Of a stretch of 28,557 nt of DNA, positions 7,913-16,619 are shown one piece after another. Source of the stretch: Armatimonadota bacterium. GTDB taxonomy: Bacteria > Armatimonadota > JAAZEB01. The stretch is from contig DUUU01000128.1 of assembly GCA_012841485.1 (NCBI GenBank), positions 1 through 28,557 of the forward strand. The letters run 5' to 3'. The number at the start of each line of letters is the position of its first letter. Position 1 is the first letter of the stretch. Made by a program: the position numbers and the translations under genes. Below the pieces are notes generated by a model that did no database searches, had not been told where the DNA came from, and worked only from the letters and a program-made list of their open reading frames with translations.

Positions 7913-9097
7913 ATGGAGAACTACCCTCCGGCCCGCCGCGCGGCAGCGGGCGCTTCCACGGCGGTGCGATTGCTGCTTGCGAGCTTCCTCCTCCTTGGGA
8001 ACCAGGCGCATGCCGGCGAGGCCCTGCTCCTCCGCTATCGCCTTCAGGAAGGCGACCGATCCGCCTACACTCGCGCGGTCACCGCAACAGGCACCTTCCG
8101 CGTGCAGCCGGGCACTTCCTCATCCGTCACGCTCCGCTTGCGCGCGGAGATCCGCGGCGTCACCACGCAGGATGTGCGCCACGTGCTCCCAGATGGCTCC
8201 TACCGCATCCTTGAGCAGCACCGGCTTCAGGCGACTCTCAACGGATGCCCGATCCCGATCCCGGCCATCGGCCCGATCGAGACGCGCCTGAGCCCCCTCG
8301 GTGTGCGCGACGGGCCCACGACCGGCACACTCGCCGACTGGTTGCCTTTTGGCCTCGGCGGCCCCAGCCGGGCTCCTGGGGTGCTCCTCCATTTTCCGCC
8401 GGATCCGGTGCGCGTGGGCGCGCGCTGGCACACCTATGCCGAGTGGATGCTTCCCGGAGAGCAAGAGGCGATGACCGCGGCGACGGCGCGTCTGCTGGAT
8501 GTCACGGAGCACGCTGGCCGGCGGTGCGCCCGAATCAGGACGCAGGTCACCATTCCGCCCTTGCGCCTGCGCGCCCCTGCGGAGAAAGGCGCGGGCTCCC
8601 TGGAGATCCGGGGAACGGCAACCGGCGAGGCGCTCCATGACCTGCATACCGGCGAGCCGCTCTACTCGCGCATTCGCCTCCAGCTCCAGGTCGAAGTGGA
8701 GGGCGTCTCCATCGCGGGAGATCCACCGGCGACCGCTACCGGAGAGGCAGAGATCCTCCTGGAGAGCCGTCGAGTGGCGACAACGCGCGTCCAGGCGTCG
8801 CGCCCGTCGGAGTCCGAGGAGCCGGAAGAGGGCGTGCAAATCCTCCGCCCCGCGCCCGGAGAGCAAGTGGCCGGCGAGCTAGCCGTTGATTGCCGCGTCA
8901 GTATTCCAGAGGCTTCCTACGTGCTATTGCGGATCGATGGGGTCACCTGCGCCGCCATCAACGGCCGCTATCAGCATCGGATCGATATCCGTCACCTGAG
9001 CGCCGGCGAGCATCTGCTGGAGGTGCGGCTCTACAGCGAGACAGGGGAGATGCTGGCCCAGGCACGGCAAGTGTTCATCATCTCCGGAGGAGACTGA
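7913..9097 (+). CDS. Secreted protein of unknown function with C-terminal Ig-like domain
   Basis: I do not recognise a named family. The 394-aa product begins with a basic segment, a hydrophobic signal (VRLLLASFLLLGNQAHA) and a probable signal-peptidase site near residue 34. The middle (about 35-300) is beta-rich and repeatedly alternates charged and hydrophobic strands. It includes LRYRLQEGDRSAYTR and a bipartite domain describing a duplicated beta fold. An acidic spacer (SESEEPEEG) leads to a C-terminal Ig-like domain (about 308-394) with the pattern ILRPAPGEQVAGELAVDC and LSAGEHLLEVRLY, as in cell-surface or enzyme-associated Ig modules. ATG 7913 follows GAGGGG closely. It precedes the flagellar genes but is separated from them by about 200 nt and a hairpin, so a flagellar role is not implied. 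Confidence 0.7.
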   Translation: MENYPPARRAAAGASTAVRLLLASFLLLGNQAHAGEALLLRYRLQEGDRSAYTRAVTATGTFRVQPGTSSSVTLRLRAEIRGVTTQDVRHVLPDGSYRILEQHRLQATLNGCPIPIPAIGPIETRLSPLGVRDGPTTGTLADWLPFGLGGPSRAPGVLLHFPPDPVRVGARWHTYAEWMLPGEQEAMTAATARLLDVTEHAGRRCARIRTQVTIPPLRLRAPAEKGAGSLEIRGTATGEALHDLHTGEPLYSRIRLQLQVEVEGVSIAGDPPATATGEAEILLESRRVATTRVQASRPSESEEPEEGVQILRPAPGEQVAGELAVDCRVSIPEASYVLLRIDGVTCAAINGRYQHRIDIRHLSAGEHLLEVRLYSETGEMLAQARQVFIISGGD

Positions 9098-9114
9098 GGA
9101 CGGGCCCAATGCCA

Positions 9115-9148
9115 GAGGGCGGAACTCCCCGCCAGAAGCCCCGCCCTC
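9115..9148 (+). terminator. Hairpin separating the secreted protein gene from the flagellar genes
   Basis: An 8-bp perfect stem GAGGGCGG/CCGCCCTC encloses an 18-nt loop, 17 nt after the stop at 9097. No U-tract follows. Confidence 0.4.
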
Positions 9149-9230
9149 GATCCCAGAAAGGAAGCGTGTTGCTCTGACCACTCTCCTTGTACCCTTGTTT
9201 CGTCGCTTCCAAACACTGCGAGGCGCAGCT

Positions 9231-9258
9231 TAAGCCACCCCCGCGCGCCTGCCGAAAT
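9231..9258 (+). promoter_or_regulatory. Possible sigma28 (FliA-type) flagellar promoter
   Basis: TAAG (9231-9234) and GCCGAAAT (9251-9258) are separated by 16 nt, close to the sigma28 consensus TAAA-N15-GCCGATAA. The site is about 50 nt upstream of the first flagellar start codon, and the transcript would include flgM, whose product is the sigma28 antagonist. The match is imperfect in both boxes and in spacing. Confidence 0.35.
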
Positions 9259-9305
9259 GAGAGGCAGAGGGCCGCCGGCCACAAGCCGGGGCCAGGAGAG
9301 TGCGC

Positions 9306-9992
9306 ATGGTCAAGGGTCTCTACGCTTCTGCCAGCGGAATGGTGGCCGAGATCACCCGGCAAGAGGTGATTGCGAACAATCTGGCAAATGCCGCCTCCTC
9401 CGGGTTCCAGCGTCAGCTGGCTTCCTTCCAGGCGACGGCGCCGGTAGGCGGCACGCCGCCGGTGGGCCCATTGCCGCTTGAGCCAGGTGTCCGCGTGGCA
9501 TCCGTGACGACCGATTTCTCGCCTGGAACCGTGATGACCACGGGCAACCCGCTCGATGTCGCCCTGGAGGGCGCAGGTTTCTTTGTGGTTCGTGCCCCAG
9601 GCGGTCTCCTCTATACACGAGATGGTGGATTCCGGATCGGCCCTGAGGGCCGCCTGGAGACGCAGGACGGGGACGCCGTCCTCGGGCGTGAGGGCGAGCT
9701 CTTCGTTGGCCGTGGCCCGGTGACCATCGCGGCGGATGGCACGGTGTACGCGAACGGTGCGCCTGCCGGGCGCCTCCAGGTCGTCGAGCTTCCGGAAGGG
9801 CCTAGCGGGGAGGTGCGTATCGTGGAGACGCCGCGCGTGCTCTCGGGCTACCGGGAAGGCTCGAACGTGAACACCATCCGCGAGATGGCGGCGATGATAG
9901 CCGGCTATCGGCATTACGAGGCCAACCAGCGGGCCCTCCAGATGCAGGATCGCACTCTGGAGCAGGCGGCGGGCGAGGTGGCGCGCCTGTAG
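9306..9992 (+). CDS. flgF: Flagellar basal-body rod protein, FlgF/FlgG family
   Basis: This is a component of the flagellar rod, exported by the flagellar type III apparatus. The 228-aa product has the family N-terminus ([32 protein letters not shown]), the central [16 protein letters not shown] and [14 protein letters not shown] segments, and the C-terminal helix [24 protein letters not shown]. These are shared by FlgF, FlgG and FlgE. ATG 9306 is favoured by AGGAG 7 nt upstream over GTG 9300. Assignment as FlgF rests on its shorter length and its position directly before flgG; in Gram-positive nomenclature the pair would be FlhO/FlhP. Confidence 0.88.
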   Translation: MVKGLYASASGMVAEITRQEVIANNLANAASSGFQRQLASFQATAPVGGTPPVGPLPLEPGVRVASVTTDFSPGTVMTTGNPLDVALEGAGFFVVRAPGGLLYTRDGGFRIGPEGRLETQDGDAVLGREGELFVGRGPVTIAADGTVYANGAPAGRLQVVELPEGPSGEVRIVETPRVLSGYREGSNVNTIREMAAMIAGYRHYEANQRALQMQDRTLEQAAGEVARL

Positions 9993-10090
9993 GCAACGCG
10001 CGCGCCGCCATCCGACTCTTAGCCTTTGGGCTGGCACGGCCGCCTTCGCCAGCCACCCGGTGGGGCCAGGTTTCCGAGAAGGGTACCAAG

Positions 10091-10879
10091 ATGATACGTG
10101 CATTGTGGACTGCCGCCAGCGGCATGGAAGCCCAGCAACTCAACGTCGATGTGATCGCCAACAACCTTGCCAACGTGAATACGGTCGGCTTCAAGAAGTC
10201 GCGTGTGGATTTCCAGGACGTCATGTATCAGACGCTGCGCACGGCGGGCAGCCCCTCCGCGCGAGGCGTGCAGGTGCCGACGGGGACGCAGGTTGGCCTG
10301 GGAACCCGGCCGGTCGCCACGCAGAAGATGTTCTCGCAAGGCGATTTCACGCAGACGGGCAATCCCCTGGATATGGTGATCGAGGGTCAGGGCTTCTTCC
10401 AGGTGCAGCGCCCGGATGGCACCATCGCCTACACGCGCGATGGCTCGCTGAAGCTGGATAGCCAGGGCCGGCTGGTGAACTCCGATGGCTACGTCCTGCA
10501 GCCGGAGCTCGTCATTCCCACCGGAGCCACGGCGATCTCCATCGGCACCGATGGCACCGTCTCCGTCACCATGCCCGGGCAGGCCCAGCCTCAGGAAGTC
10601 GGTCAGATCCAGATCGCGCGCTTCGTGAACCCGGCGGGCCTGTCGAGCGTCGGCCGCAACCTCTTCCTGCAGACGGCTGCCTCCGGCGAGCCTGAAACGG
10701 GCACGCCCGGTCTGAACGGGCTTGGGACCATCGCCCAGCACTTCGTGGAGATGTCCAATGTCAAAGTGGTGGAAGAGATGGTCAACATGATCGTGGCCCA
10801 GCGCGCCTACGAGATCAACTCCAAGAGCATTCAGACGGCGGATCAGATGCTGGATCTCGCCAACAATCTGAGGCGGTAA
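10091..10879 (+). CDS. flgG: Flagellar distal rod protein FlgG
   Basis: This is the distal rod subunit linking the MS-ring/proximal rod to the hook. At 262 aa it has the exact family length. It shows [43 protein letters not shown] and the long central [20 protein letters not shown]. It also has [20 protein letters not shown] and the C-terminal [17 protein letters not shown] plus [22 protein letters not shown] 10091 is preceded by GAGAAGG. It is 98 nt downstream of flgF. Genes for the L-ring (flgH), P-ring (flgI) and flgA, which often follow flgG in diderm bacteria, are not found here. Confidence 0.97.
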   Translation: MIRALWTAASGMEAQQLNVDVIANNLANVNTVGFKKSRVDFQDVMYQTLRTAGSPSARGVQVPTGTQVGLGTRPVATQKMFSQGDFTQTGNPLDMVIEGQGFFQVQRPDGTIAYTRDGSLKLDSQGRLVNSDGYVLQPELVIPTGATAISIGTDGTVSVTMPGQAQPQEVGQIQIARFVNPAGLSSVGRNLFLQTAASGEPETGTPGLNGLGTIAQHFVEMSNVKVVEEMVNMIVAQRAYEINSKSIQTADQMLDLANNLRR

Positions 10880-10906
10880 GCTGCCCATAGCAGGAGACGA
10901 TGATCG

Positions 10907-11188
10907 ATGAGAGTCAACGCAGATTCCCCCCTCCTTGCAGCGGAGGCTGCCTCAGTGGTGCGCGCGTGCCGGCTGTTGGATGCGGTGCCCGGCGCAGGTT
11001 ACAGCGACCGTCTGGAGATCTCCGGGCGCGCTCGGGAAGTGGCCATCGCCCGGGATGCGATCCAGCAGCTCCCCCCCGTGCGGGAGGCCCGAGTCGCCTC
11101 ACTGCGCGACGCGATCCAGAGCGGGCGCTATGACGTTCCCGCCGAAGCGGTCGCCGCCCGCATCCTGGCCGGGAACGGTTGGGTCTGA
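10907..11188 (+). CDS. flgM: Negative regulator of flagellin synthesis FlgM (anti-sigma28)
   Basis: FlgM binds and inhibits the flagellar sigma factor until the hook-basal body is finished, when FlgM is exported. The 93-aa product matches the C-terminal family core: SDRLEISGRAREVAIARDAI, then VREARVASLRDAIQSGRY and PAEAVAARIL. The N-terminal third is variable, as expected for the disordered export region. The gene begins 27 nt after flgG and is followed by flgN, the classic flgM-flgN-flgK-flgL order. This supports a late-gene regulatory switch in the same operon. Confidence 0.9.
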   Translation: MRVNADSPLLAAEAASVVRACRLLDAVPGAGYSDRLEISGRAREVAIARDAIQQLPPVREARVASLRDAIQSGRYDVPAEAVAARILAGNGWV

Positions 11189-11207
11189 GTTGGAAAGGAT
11201 GACCGCC

Positions 11208-11684
11208 ATGGATGCCATTGAGCCGATGGTGGCCAACCTGGAGCGGCAGCATGCCCTCTACGCCGATCTCGATCGGCTTCTCCAAGAGCAATGCGATGCC
11301 CTCATGCGCCGCGACGTAGTGGCCCTCGAAGCGATCAACGAGCGCCAGGCTACTCTCGCCGAATCGCTCAACACGCTGGAGAGCGAGCGCCAGGGGCTTC
11401 TTGGCGCGTTGCCCTCCCCGGTGCGCCACCTCAGCGATCTGGTCGCGCTGTCGGGCGATTCACCGGCGCGCGAGCGCGTTGAGGCTCTCTGTGACACCTT
11501 CCCCCGCTTGGTGGAGAGCGTCACCCGGCTGACACGACTCAACCGGGTGCTGGCAGCCGACGCGAACGCCAGCGCCACGCACCTTCTGGAACTCCTGGGG
11601 ATCGGGGAAGCGACCGACTACTCGCCCCATACGCGCCCGGCGGCGCGTCGGGGCCCTTGTCTGCGTTTGGATGTGACGGCATGA
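11208..11684 (+). CDS. flgN: FlgN-family flagellar export chaperone
   Basis: This is a cytoplasmic chaperone predicted to hold the hook-filament junction proteins FlgK and FlgL before export. The product (158 aa) is nearly all alpha-helical, with heptad-like stretches (LERQHALYADLDRLLQEQCD, ALEAINERQATLAESLNTLE, LVESVTRLTRLNRVL), as in FlgN. Two in-frame ATGs compete: 11199 abuts GGAAAGG too closely, while 11208 is 9 nt away and is preferred. The stop overlaps the flgK start as ATGA, indicating translational coupling to its own client. Sequence similarity in this family is weak, so the call leans on position between flgM and flgK. Confidence 0.82.
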   Translation: MDAIEPMVANLERQHALYADLDRLLQEQCDALMRRDVVALEAINERQATLAESLNTLESERQGLLGALPSPVRHLSDLVALSGDSPARERVEALCDTFPRLVESVTRLTRLNRVLAADANASATHLLELLGIGEATDYSPHTRPAARRGPCLRLDVTA

Positions 11685-13078
11685 GCTCGGCATTTCATGG
11701 AATCGAAACTGCCCTACGGGGCGCATTGGCTCACCAGCAGGCGATCAGCACGGTGGCTCACAACGTGGCCAACGCCAGTACAGAGGGCTATAGCCGCCAG
11801 GACCCGGTCTTCCAGGCATCCAATGCCTACCCGGCGGCCTCCTTCGCGGGCTATCCGGATGGCGGGCCCTTTGGGACGGGCGTCGAGATCGGACGCGTCC
11901 GGCGCCTCCATGATACCTGGCTGGCAGGCCGAATGCGCAGCACCGAGTCGACTTACCACTTTTGGGAGACGCAGCGCCAGTTCACGGATCGGATCGAGCA
12001 GATTGTCAGCCAGAGCGGCGGTACCGGCCTCAACGTGCTCATGGATCGCTTCTGGAACGCCTGGCAGCAGCTGACCCAGGGCGAAAACGCGACCGATACG
12101 GGAATCCGTGCGGTGGTCGTCTCCGAGGGGCGCAACCTGGCCGCCGCGATCAACTCGATGAACCGCGATCTGGCCCAGCTCACGCACGACTCTCGCTCTA
12201 TGCTGGAGGATGCCATCACGCGCGTGAACGCCCTGGCGAAGGGCCTGGCCGACGTCAACGCCCAGGTGCGCGTCACCGGCGGGCTCGGAGGTACCCCAAA
12301 CGATCTCTTTGATCAACGCGACCGCCTCCTCGCAGAGCTCTCCAGCCTGGTAGATATCGACGTATACGAGGGGCAGCATGGGTCGGTTACCGTGACTCTC
12401 GGCAGCCGGCAACTCGTGGAGGGTACCTTCGCGGGCGTGCTCCAGGTGGCGCCCGATACACCGGCCACCGTGCAATGGAGCGACGGCGCCAGTGCGAGCG
12501 TGACCCAGGGAGAGGTGGCCGCGCTTCTCCGCGTCGAGAACGAGGTGATTACCGGCCAGCAAGCGCAGTTGGATGCCCTGCGCGCCGCCTTGGTCGAGAG
12601 TGTGAACAGCATCCATACCAACGGCTTCGATCTGGATGGCAACCCCGGCCTCCCCTTCTTCCAGGTGTCGGGTTCGGATCATACGCTCTCGGTGACGCCC
12701 GCGATGGATGACCCCCGCCGCGTTGCCGCTTCGGGGGATGGGAGCGCGGGTAACGCAGAGATCGCGCTCGCCATCGCCGGCATTCGCGACAAGCAGAGCC
12801 ATCTGCTGGGACAGGTGAGCATCCGCGAGCACTTCTCGGCATGGCTCAGCCGGGCTGGGTCCGAGGCGCGCGAAATGCAGGATATGTCCAGCCGTACCCT
12901 TGCCCGGCGCAATGCCATCCGCCTGGAGCAAGAGAGTGTCTCTGGCGTGAACCTGGACGAGGAAGCTGCGCGCCTGGTGCAGTGGCAACGCGCCTACGCG
13001 GCATCCGCCCGGGTGCTCACCGTGCTCGACGAGGTGCTTGCCACGGTCATCGAGCGGCTGGGCGTGATCGGCCGCTAG
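11681..13078 (+). CDS. flgK: Flagellar hook-associated protein 1 FlgK
   Basis: This is the hook-filament junction protein that caps the hook next to FlgL. The start ATG 11681 overlaps the flgN stop; the frame is open upstream, but coupling and the family N-terminus (SSAFHGIETALRGALAHQQ) support it. The 465-aa product shows STVAHNVANASTEGYSRQDP, GTGVEIGRVRRLHDTWLAGR, the coiled-coil region ending in DVNAQVRVTGGLGGTPNDLFDQRDRLL and the C-terminal helix NLDEEAARLVQWQRAYAASARVLTVLDEVL. The central variable domain is short, giving a length at the lower end for FlgK. It continues directly into flgL after about 100 nt. Confidence 0.96.
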   Translation: MSSAFHGIETALRGALAHQQAISTVAHNVANASTEGYSRQDPVFQASNAYPAASFAGYPDGGPFGTGVEIGRVRRLHDTWLAGRMRSTESTYHFWETQRQFTDRIEQIVSQSGGTGLNVLMDRFWNAWQQLTQGENATDTGIRAVVVSEGRNLAAAINSMNRDLAQLTHDSRSMLEDAITRVNALAKGLADVNAQVRVTGGLGGTPNDLFDQRDRLLAELSSLVDIDVYEGQHGSVTVTLGSRQLVEGTFAGVLQVAPDTPATVQWSDGASASVTQGEVAALLRVENEVITGQQAQLDALRAALVESVNSIHTNGFDLDGNPGLPFFQVSGSDHTLSVTPAMDDPRRVAASGDGSAGNAEIALAIAGIRDKQSHLLGQVSIREHFSAWLSRAGSEAREMQDMSSRTLARRNAIRLEQESVSGVNLDEEAARLVQWQRAYAASARVLTVLDEVLATVIERLGVIGR

Positions 13079-13091
13079 GCGGTATGCACGA

Positions 13092-13106
13092 GCGCCCTCA
13101 GGGCGC
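13092..13106 (+). terminator. Small hairpin between flgK and flgL
   Basis: A GCGCCC/GGGCGC stem with a 3-nt loop is followed by GCGTTTCAT. It could attenuate transcription between flgK and flgL or simply be chance in GC-rich DNA. Confidence 0.25.
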
Positions 13107-13177
13107 GCGTTTCATAGACTGACTATTCAAGCGACGCACCCGCTCAGTTGATGCGTGGGTGGGGAAGGGAGGCGAAG

Positions 13178-14095
13178 ATGCGGGTTTCTACTCGGGTGAT
13201 GTATGGCGGTCTCTCGGACCAGTTGGGGTTGCAGGCGAGCCGGCTGATAGATTCTCAGCGCCGGATTACCACCGGCCAGCGTCTCTTGCGTCCCTCCGAT
13301 GACCCCACCGGCGCTGGCCGCGTGGCCATCCTGGATAGCCGTCTCTCCGATCTGAAGCAGTACGAAGCCAATAGCGCGGCGGCCAAGGCGTCGCTTGCGT
13401 CGGCCGAGGCGGCCATCGCGCGGGTGGTGGAGTCGTTCCGGGATGCACGCCGCCTGGCCCTGGCCGGCGCAAACGATACCATGGGCGAGTCGGAGCGCCG
13501 TCTGATGGCCTACCAGGTGGATCACCTCTTGACCCAGGTGAAGCAGGCAGCCGAGACACGCAACGGAGGCCGCTACATCTTCTCCGGGACGCTCACACTG
13601 ACGCCGCCCCTGGATCTGACGGGGAATCCGGCCGACCCGTACGCCTACGTGGGCAATGACAGCCAACGCATGGTAGAGATCGCGGATGGCGTGTGCATCA
13701 CCGCGAACGTCACCGCGCGCACCATCTTCAACTTCGACGGCACCGGAGCGCCCTCGGCACCGAACGCTTTCGCCGTGCTCGTGAAGATCCGTGACGATTT
13801 GAACAAGGGCGATGCCAAGGAGCTCTCCAACATCCTGGATGATGTGGATGCCCTGTTGGAGAACTTCAACAAGCACCGCGCCGAGATCGGCCAGACCATC
13901 CAGCGCATCGAGTTCAACAACCAGCACATCCTGGAGCAGCAGGAGGTGGTCATGGGGCTGCGCGCCGATGTCACCGAGGCCGACTTCGCGGAGGCCCTCG
14001 TCGAATACAGTACGCACCAGGTGGTCTATCAGGCCACCATCGCCCTTGCCTCCCACATGCACCAGCCCGGGCTCTTCGAGTTCATCGCACGGTAG
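13178..14095 (+). CDS. flgL: Flagellar hook-associated protein 3 FlgL
   Basis: This is the second hook-filament junction protein, a flagellin homologue. ATG 13178 is chosen because GGGAGG lies 5 nt upstream; an in-frame ATG at 13148 lacks this. The 305-aa product has the flagellin-like N-terminal helix (STRVMYGGLSDQLGLQASRL, then QRRITTGQRLLRPSDDPTGA) and a short variable middle with RNGGRYIFSGTLTLTPP. The C-terminal coiled coil carries ENFNKHRAEIGQTIQRIEFN and a final EYSTHQVVYQATIALAS. The PSDDP motif and the NGGRYIFSG segment are diagnostic of FlgL. It closes the flagellar locus. Confidence 0.96.
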   Translation: MRVSTRVMYGGLSDQLGLQASRLIDSQRRITTGQRLLRPSDDPTGAGRVAILDSRLSDLKQYEANSAAAKASLASAEAAIARVVESFRDARRLALAGANDTMGESERRLMAYQVDHLLTQVKQAAETRNGGRYIFSGTLTLTPPLDLTGNPADPYAYVGNDSQRMVEIADGVCITANVTARTIFNFDGTGAPSAPNAFAVLVKIRDDLNKGDAKELSNILDDVDALLENFNKHRAEIGQTIQRIEFNNQHILEQQEVVMGLRADVTEADFAEALVEYSTHQVVYQATIALASHMHQPGLFEFIAR

Positions 14096-14176
14096 CACCC
14101 GCGAGGAGTTCCTCTCTGGCGCGGCGAATAGCGCGCGCGTAGGCACCGCTGCCGCGGTGAGAGGAGCCTGGAGCAA

Positions 14177-15613
14177 ATGTTGCCGGATGCGAGACATCTC
14201 GAGACGGATCTTCTGGTGTTGGGTGCCGGTGGTGCAGGTCTTGCCGCGGCGCTGGCCGCGCGCGAGGCCGGTGCCCGCGTTGTGGTCGCCTCCAAGATGG
14301 GGCCCGATGACCCCAACTGCACCGTGCGTGGCTGGGGCGGGATCACCTATGCCACCGAAGCGCACGCGGGCGAGCTCTTCCGGCAGGTGGTGGAGACCGG
14401 GGGCTTCCTGAACGACCAACGCCTCGTCGAGGAGTTCGCGCGGCAGGTCCCCCGGCGTGTCGCCGCACTCGCGGACCTCGGCGTCCCGCTGGAGGTGCTG
14501 GATGAGGCAGACACGCGCTATCGGCTGGGGGTGACGAAGATCGTGGGGAAGGGGCCCACGACCGGCTTTGGCATGACCTTGCCGATGCGCGCTCGCGCCG
14601 AGGCGCTGGGCGTGCGCTTCGTAGACCACCTGATGATCTCGACGCTCCTCGTCGAGCAGGGCGCCGTCGCGGGGGCCGCGGGCGTGGATCTGAACGCCGG
14701 GCGGTTCGTCACCCTCTCCGCGGGCGCAACCCTCATCGCCACCGGAGGCGGCGCCTGCCTTTGGGCGCGCACTGATAACCCCCCCGGCACCACGGGCGAT
14801 GGCATTGCCCTGGCCTATGAGGCGGGCGCCCAGCTGGTGGACCTGGAGTGCGTCAGCTTCACCTTTCCCTCTTCGCGTTTCGCGGAGCTGCTCCACTCTG
14901 GCGGGCGCGACCCCGAGGCGTTCCTCTCCTCCGGCGGCGCCCACTACTTCCTGGGTGGAATCCGCATTGACGAGCGCGGGCGCGCGACGCTGCCAGGGCT
15001 GTATGCTGCCGGCGAGGCAAGCGGCGGCCTCTTCGGCGCGGGCCGCCTCGGGGGATCCGCCCTGGCCGATGTGATTGTCTTCGGGGCGATTGCCGGCGAG
15101 GAGGCCGCTGCCTTCGCGATGAGCCACCCACGCCCTCAATGGGACGGGGCCAAGGCGGAGCAGGAGCGCGCGCGACTAGAGGCCCTGCTGACTGGAAGCG
15201 TGCCTGCCGCCGAGGTCACTGCCAAGCTGCGCTCGCTGATGTGGCGCAAGTGCGGGCTGACGAAAACGGGGCGCTCGCTGGAGGAAGCGCGGGAGGAGGT
15301 GGCCCTTCTGGAGAGTCATCGCGCCGGCTTGGGCGCGCACTCGGTGGCGGGCTTGCGCGAGGCGCTGGAGTGTGGCTTCATGCTGACGCTGGCCCGGCTC
15401 ATCATCTCCGCTTCGCTGCGCCGCGAGGAGTCGCGGGGCGCCTTCTGGCGCCTGGATGCGCCGGAACCAGACAACGCCCGCTGGGTTCGCAACATCGTCC
15501 TACGCGGAGAGCAGGGGGAGGACCGCCTCGAGATTCATCCCCCCGCGATGACCCGGCTCAGGGAGCCAACGCGCCCGCGCATTGGCCCCGGCTGCTTCGA
15601 CTATCTCCCGTAG
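14177..15613 (+). CDS. FAD-dependent oxidoreductase of the SdhA/FrdA family with reduced capping domain
   Basis: This flavoprotein is related to succinate dehydrogenase/fumarate reductase flavoprotein subunits and L-aspartate oxidase. The 478-aa product has the dinucleotide-binding GAGGAGLAAAL (about 16-26), VRGWGGITYA (51-59), LIATGGGACLW (186-196), GDGIALAYEAGAQLVDLE, and the C-terminal FAD motif GLYAAGEASGGLFGAGRLGG (about 274-293). A helical domain ends in SRGAFWRLDAPEPD. E. coli SdhA has about 135 residues of capping domain, including the RGEGG catalytic segment. Here only about 30 residues separate VSFTF from HYFLGG (His256). The His that binds FAD covalently in SdhA is replaced (Cys48 region). 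No iron-sulfur or membrane subunit gene is adjacent. The substrate is unknown. Confidence 0.82.
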   Translation: MLPDARHLETDLLVLGAGGAGLAAALAAREAGARVVVASKMGPDDPNCTVRGWGGITYATEAHAGELFRQVVETGGFLNDQRLVEEFARQVPRRVAALADLGVPLEVLDEADTRYRLGVTKIVGKGPTTGFGMTLPMRARAEALGVRFVDHLMISTLLVEQGAVAGAAGVDLNAGRFVTLSAGATLIATGGGACLWARTDNPPGTTGDGIALAYEAGAQLVDLECVSFTFPSSRFAELLHSGGRDPEAFLSSGGAHYFLGGIRIDERGRATLPGLYAAGEASGGLFGAGRLGGSALADVIVFGAIAGEEAAAFAMSHPRPQWDGAKAEQERARLEALLTGSVPAAEVTAKLRSLMWRKCGLTKTGRSLEEAREEVALLESHRAGLGAHSVAGLREALECGFMLTLARLIISASLRREESRGAFWRLDAPEPDNARWVRNIVLRGEQGEDRLEIHPPAMTRLREPTRPRIGPGCFDYLP

Positions 15614-15753
15614 CACGGCGTTGTGAGAGCGAACCGCCCCGCGCGGCCGATTGTTTGGCAGGATCCCGGCGGCGGATCTGGAACAGTTCCTCTCGATGGG
15701 CGCCCGGCGCCTGGGCGCGGCCGGTGTCGCGCCGATGAACGGAGGAACACGGC

Positions 15754-16590
15754 ATGAAGATCGCGATCATTCCCACAACCGGAGGATCCGACCCGTTCCG
15801 CGGGATGGAGATCGCGCGGGAACTCGGTGTCGATGGGGTACACATCAGCGCGTACGGCGGAGGTCTCGCCCTCCAGGAGAAGACGAGCGCCGAACGCAAG
15901 GAGATCCTGAAGAAGATCCACAGCTATGGCCTGGAGGTCTCGGCTCTCATCGGCTGGGGCGGCCAGGTAGACCTGGGCGACGAGAAGGATCTGGAGAAGA
16001 ACATCGCCTGGGGCAAGAAGCTCAACGAGGTGGCGGTGGATATGGCCAACGGCCTCTGGATGGCCCACGCCGGCATCGCCCCCGAGGATCCGGACGATCC
16101 GCGCTTCAAGCGCTTCCATGCCTCTCTCGCCGAGATCGCCGACCATGCCGTCAGCATCGGTGCGACCCTCGCCCTTGAGACGGGCCCGGAACCGCCGCGC
16201 GTGGTGCGCCAGCTGATGGAGGAGATCAACAGCCCCGGACTGCGCGTGAATTTCGACCCGGCCAACCTGCTCCTCTGGCCGCCGAAGATCGCCGAGCGGC
16301 ACAATAAGCCGTTCAACTATGAGGAGGCGATGCGCGACTTCAATCCCGTCGAGGGCCTGCGCACGCTGATCCCGTATGTGGTCCATGCCCACGCCAAAGA
16401 CTCCGTCCTCCATCCGGATGGTTCCAAGGCCGAGGTGCCTCTGGGCACCGGCATGACCAACTGGCCGGAGCTGCATAAGATCTTCAAGGCGAACGGCTAC
16501 CAGGGCTACTACGCCATCGAGCGCGAGTGTGGCGAGAACGCCATGGAGGATGTGCGCAAGGCCGTTCAATTCCTCCGCAGCCTGGACTAA
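15754..16590 (+). CDS. Sugar phosphate isomerase/epimerase family TIM barrel
   Basis: This is a xylose-isomerase-like (AP endonuclease 2 fold) protein, probably a metal-dependent sugar isomerase or epimerase in the cytoplasm. The 278-aa product shows the expected metal ligands in order: Glu142 (LALETGPEPP), Asp168 (VNFDPANLL), His211/His213 (VVHAHAKD) and Glu256 (AIERECG). ATG 15754 has GGAGG about 9 nt upstream. The family is too broad to name a substrate. Neighbouring DUF4091, mutarotase-like and Gfo/Idh/MocA proteins fit a sugar or inositol-type catabolic setting. A strong hairpin follows the stop. Confidence 0.9.
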   Translation: MKIAIIPTTGGSDPFRGMEIARELGVDGVHISAYGGGLALQEKTSAERKEILKKIHSYGLEVSALIGWGGQVDLGDEKDLEKNIAWGKKLNEVAVDMANGLWMAHAGIAPEDPDDPRFKRFHASLAEIADHAVSIGATLALETGPEPPRVVRQLMEEINSPGLRVNFDPANLLLWPPKIAERHNKPFNYEEAMRDFNPVEGLRTLIPYVVHAHAKDSVLHPDGSKAEVPLGTGMTNWPELHKIFKANGYQGYYAIERECGENAMEDVRKAVQFLRSLD

Positions 16591-16619
16591 GCAGGCCAGC
16601 TGGAGAGGCCATGGCGGAT

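Noticed and set aside
13127..15139. Long minus-strand open frame across flgL and the flavoprotein gene
   Set aside because: It spans two clearly real genes in the opposite direction and has no domain or ribosome-binding site.
15651..15753. Short protein-like frame just before the isomerase (reads FGRIPAADLEQFLSMGARRL)
   Set aside because: It lacks a ribosome-binding site, continues only as an out-of-frame shadow of the isomerase, and is too short to support a separate gene.
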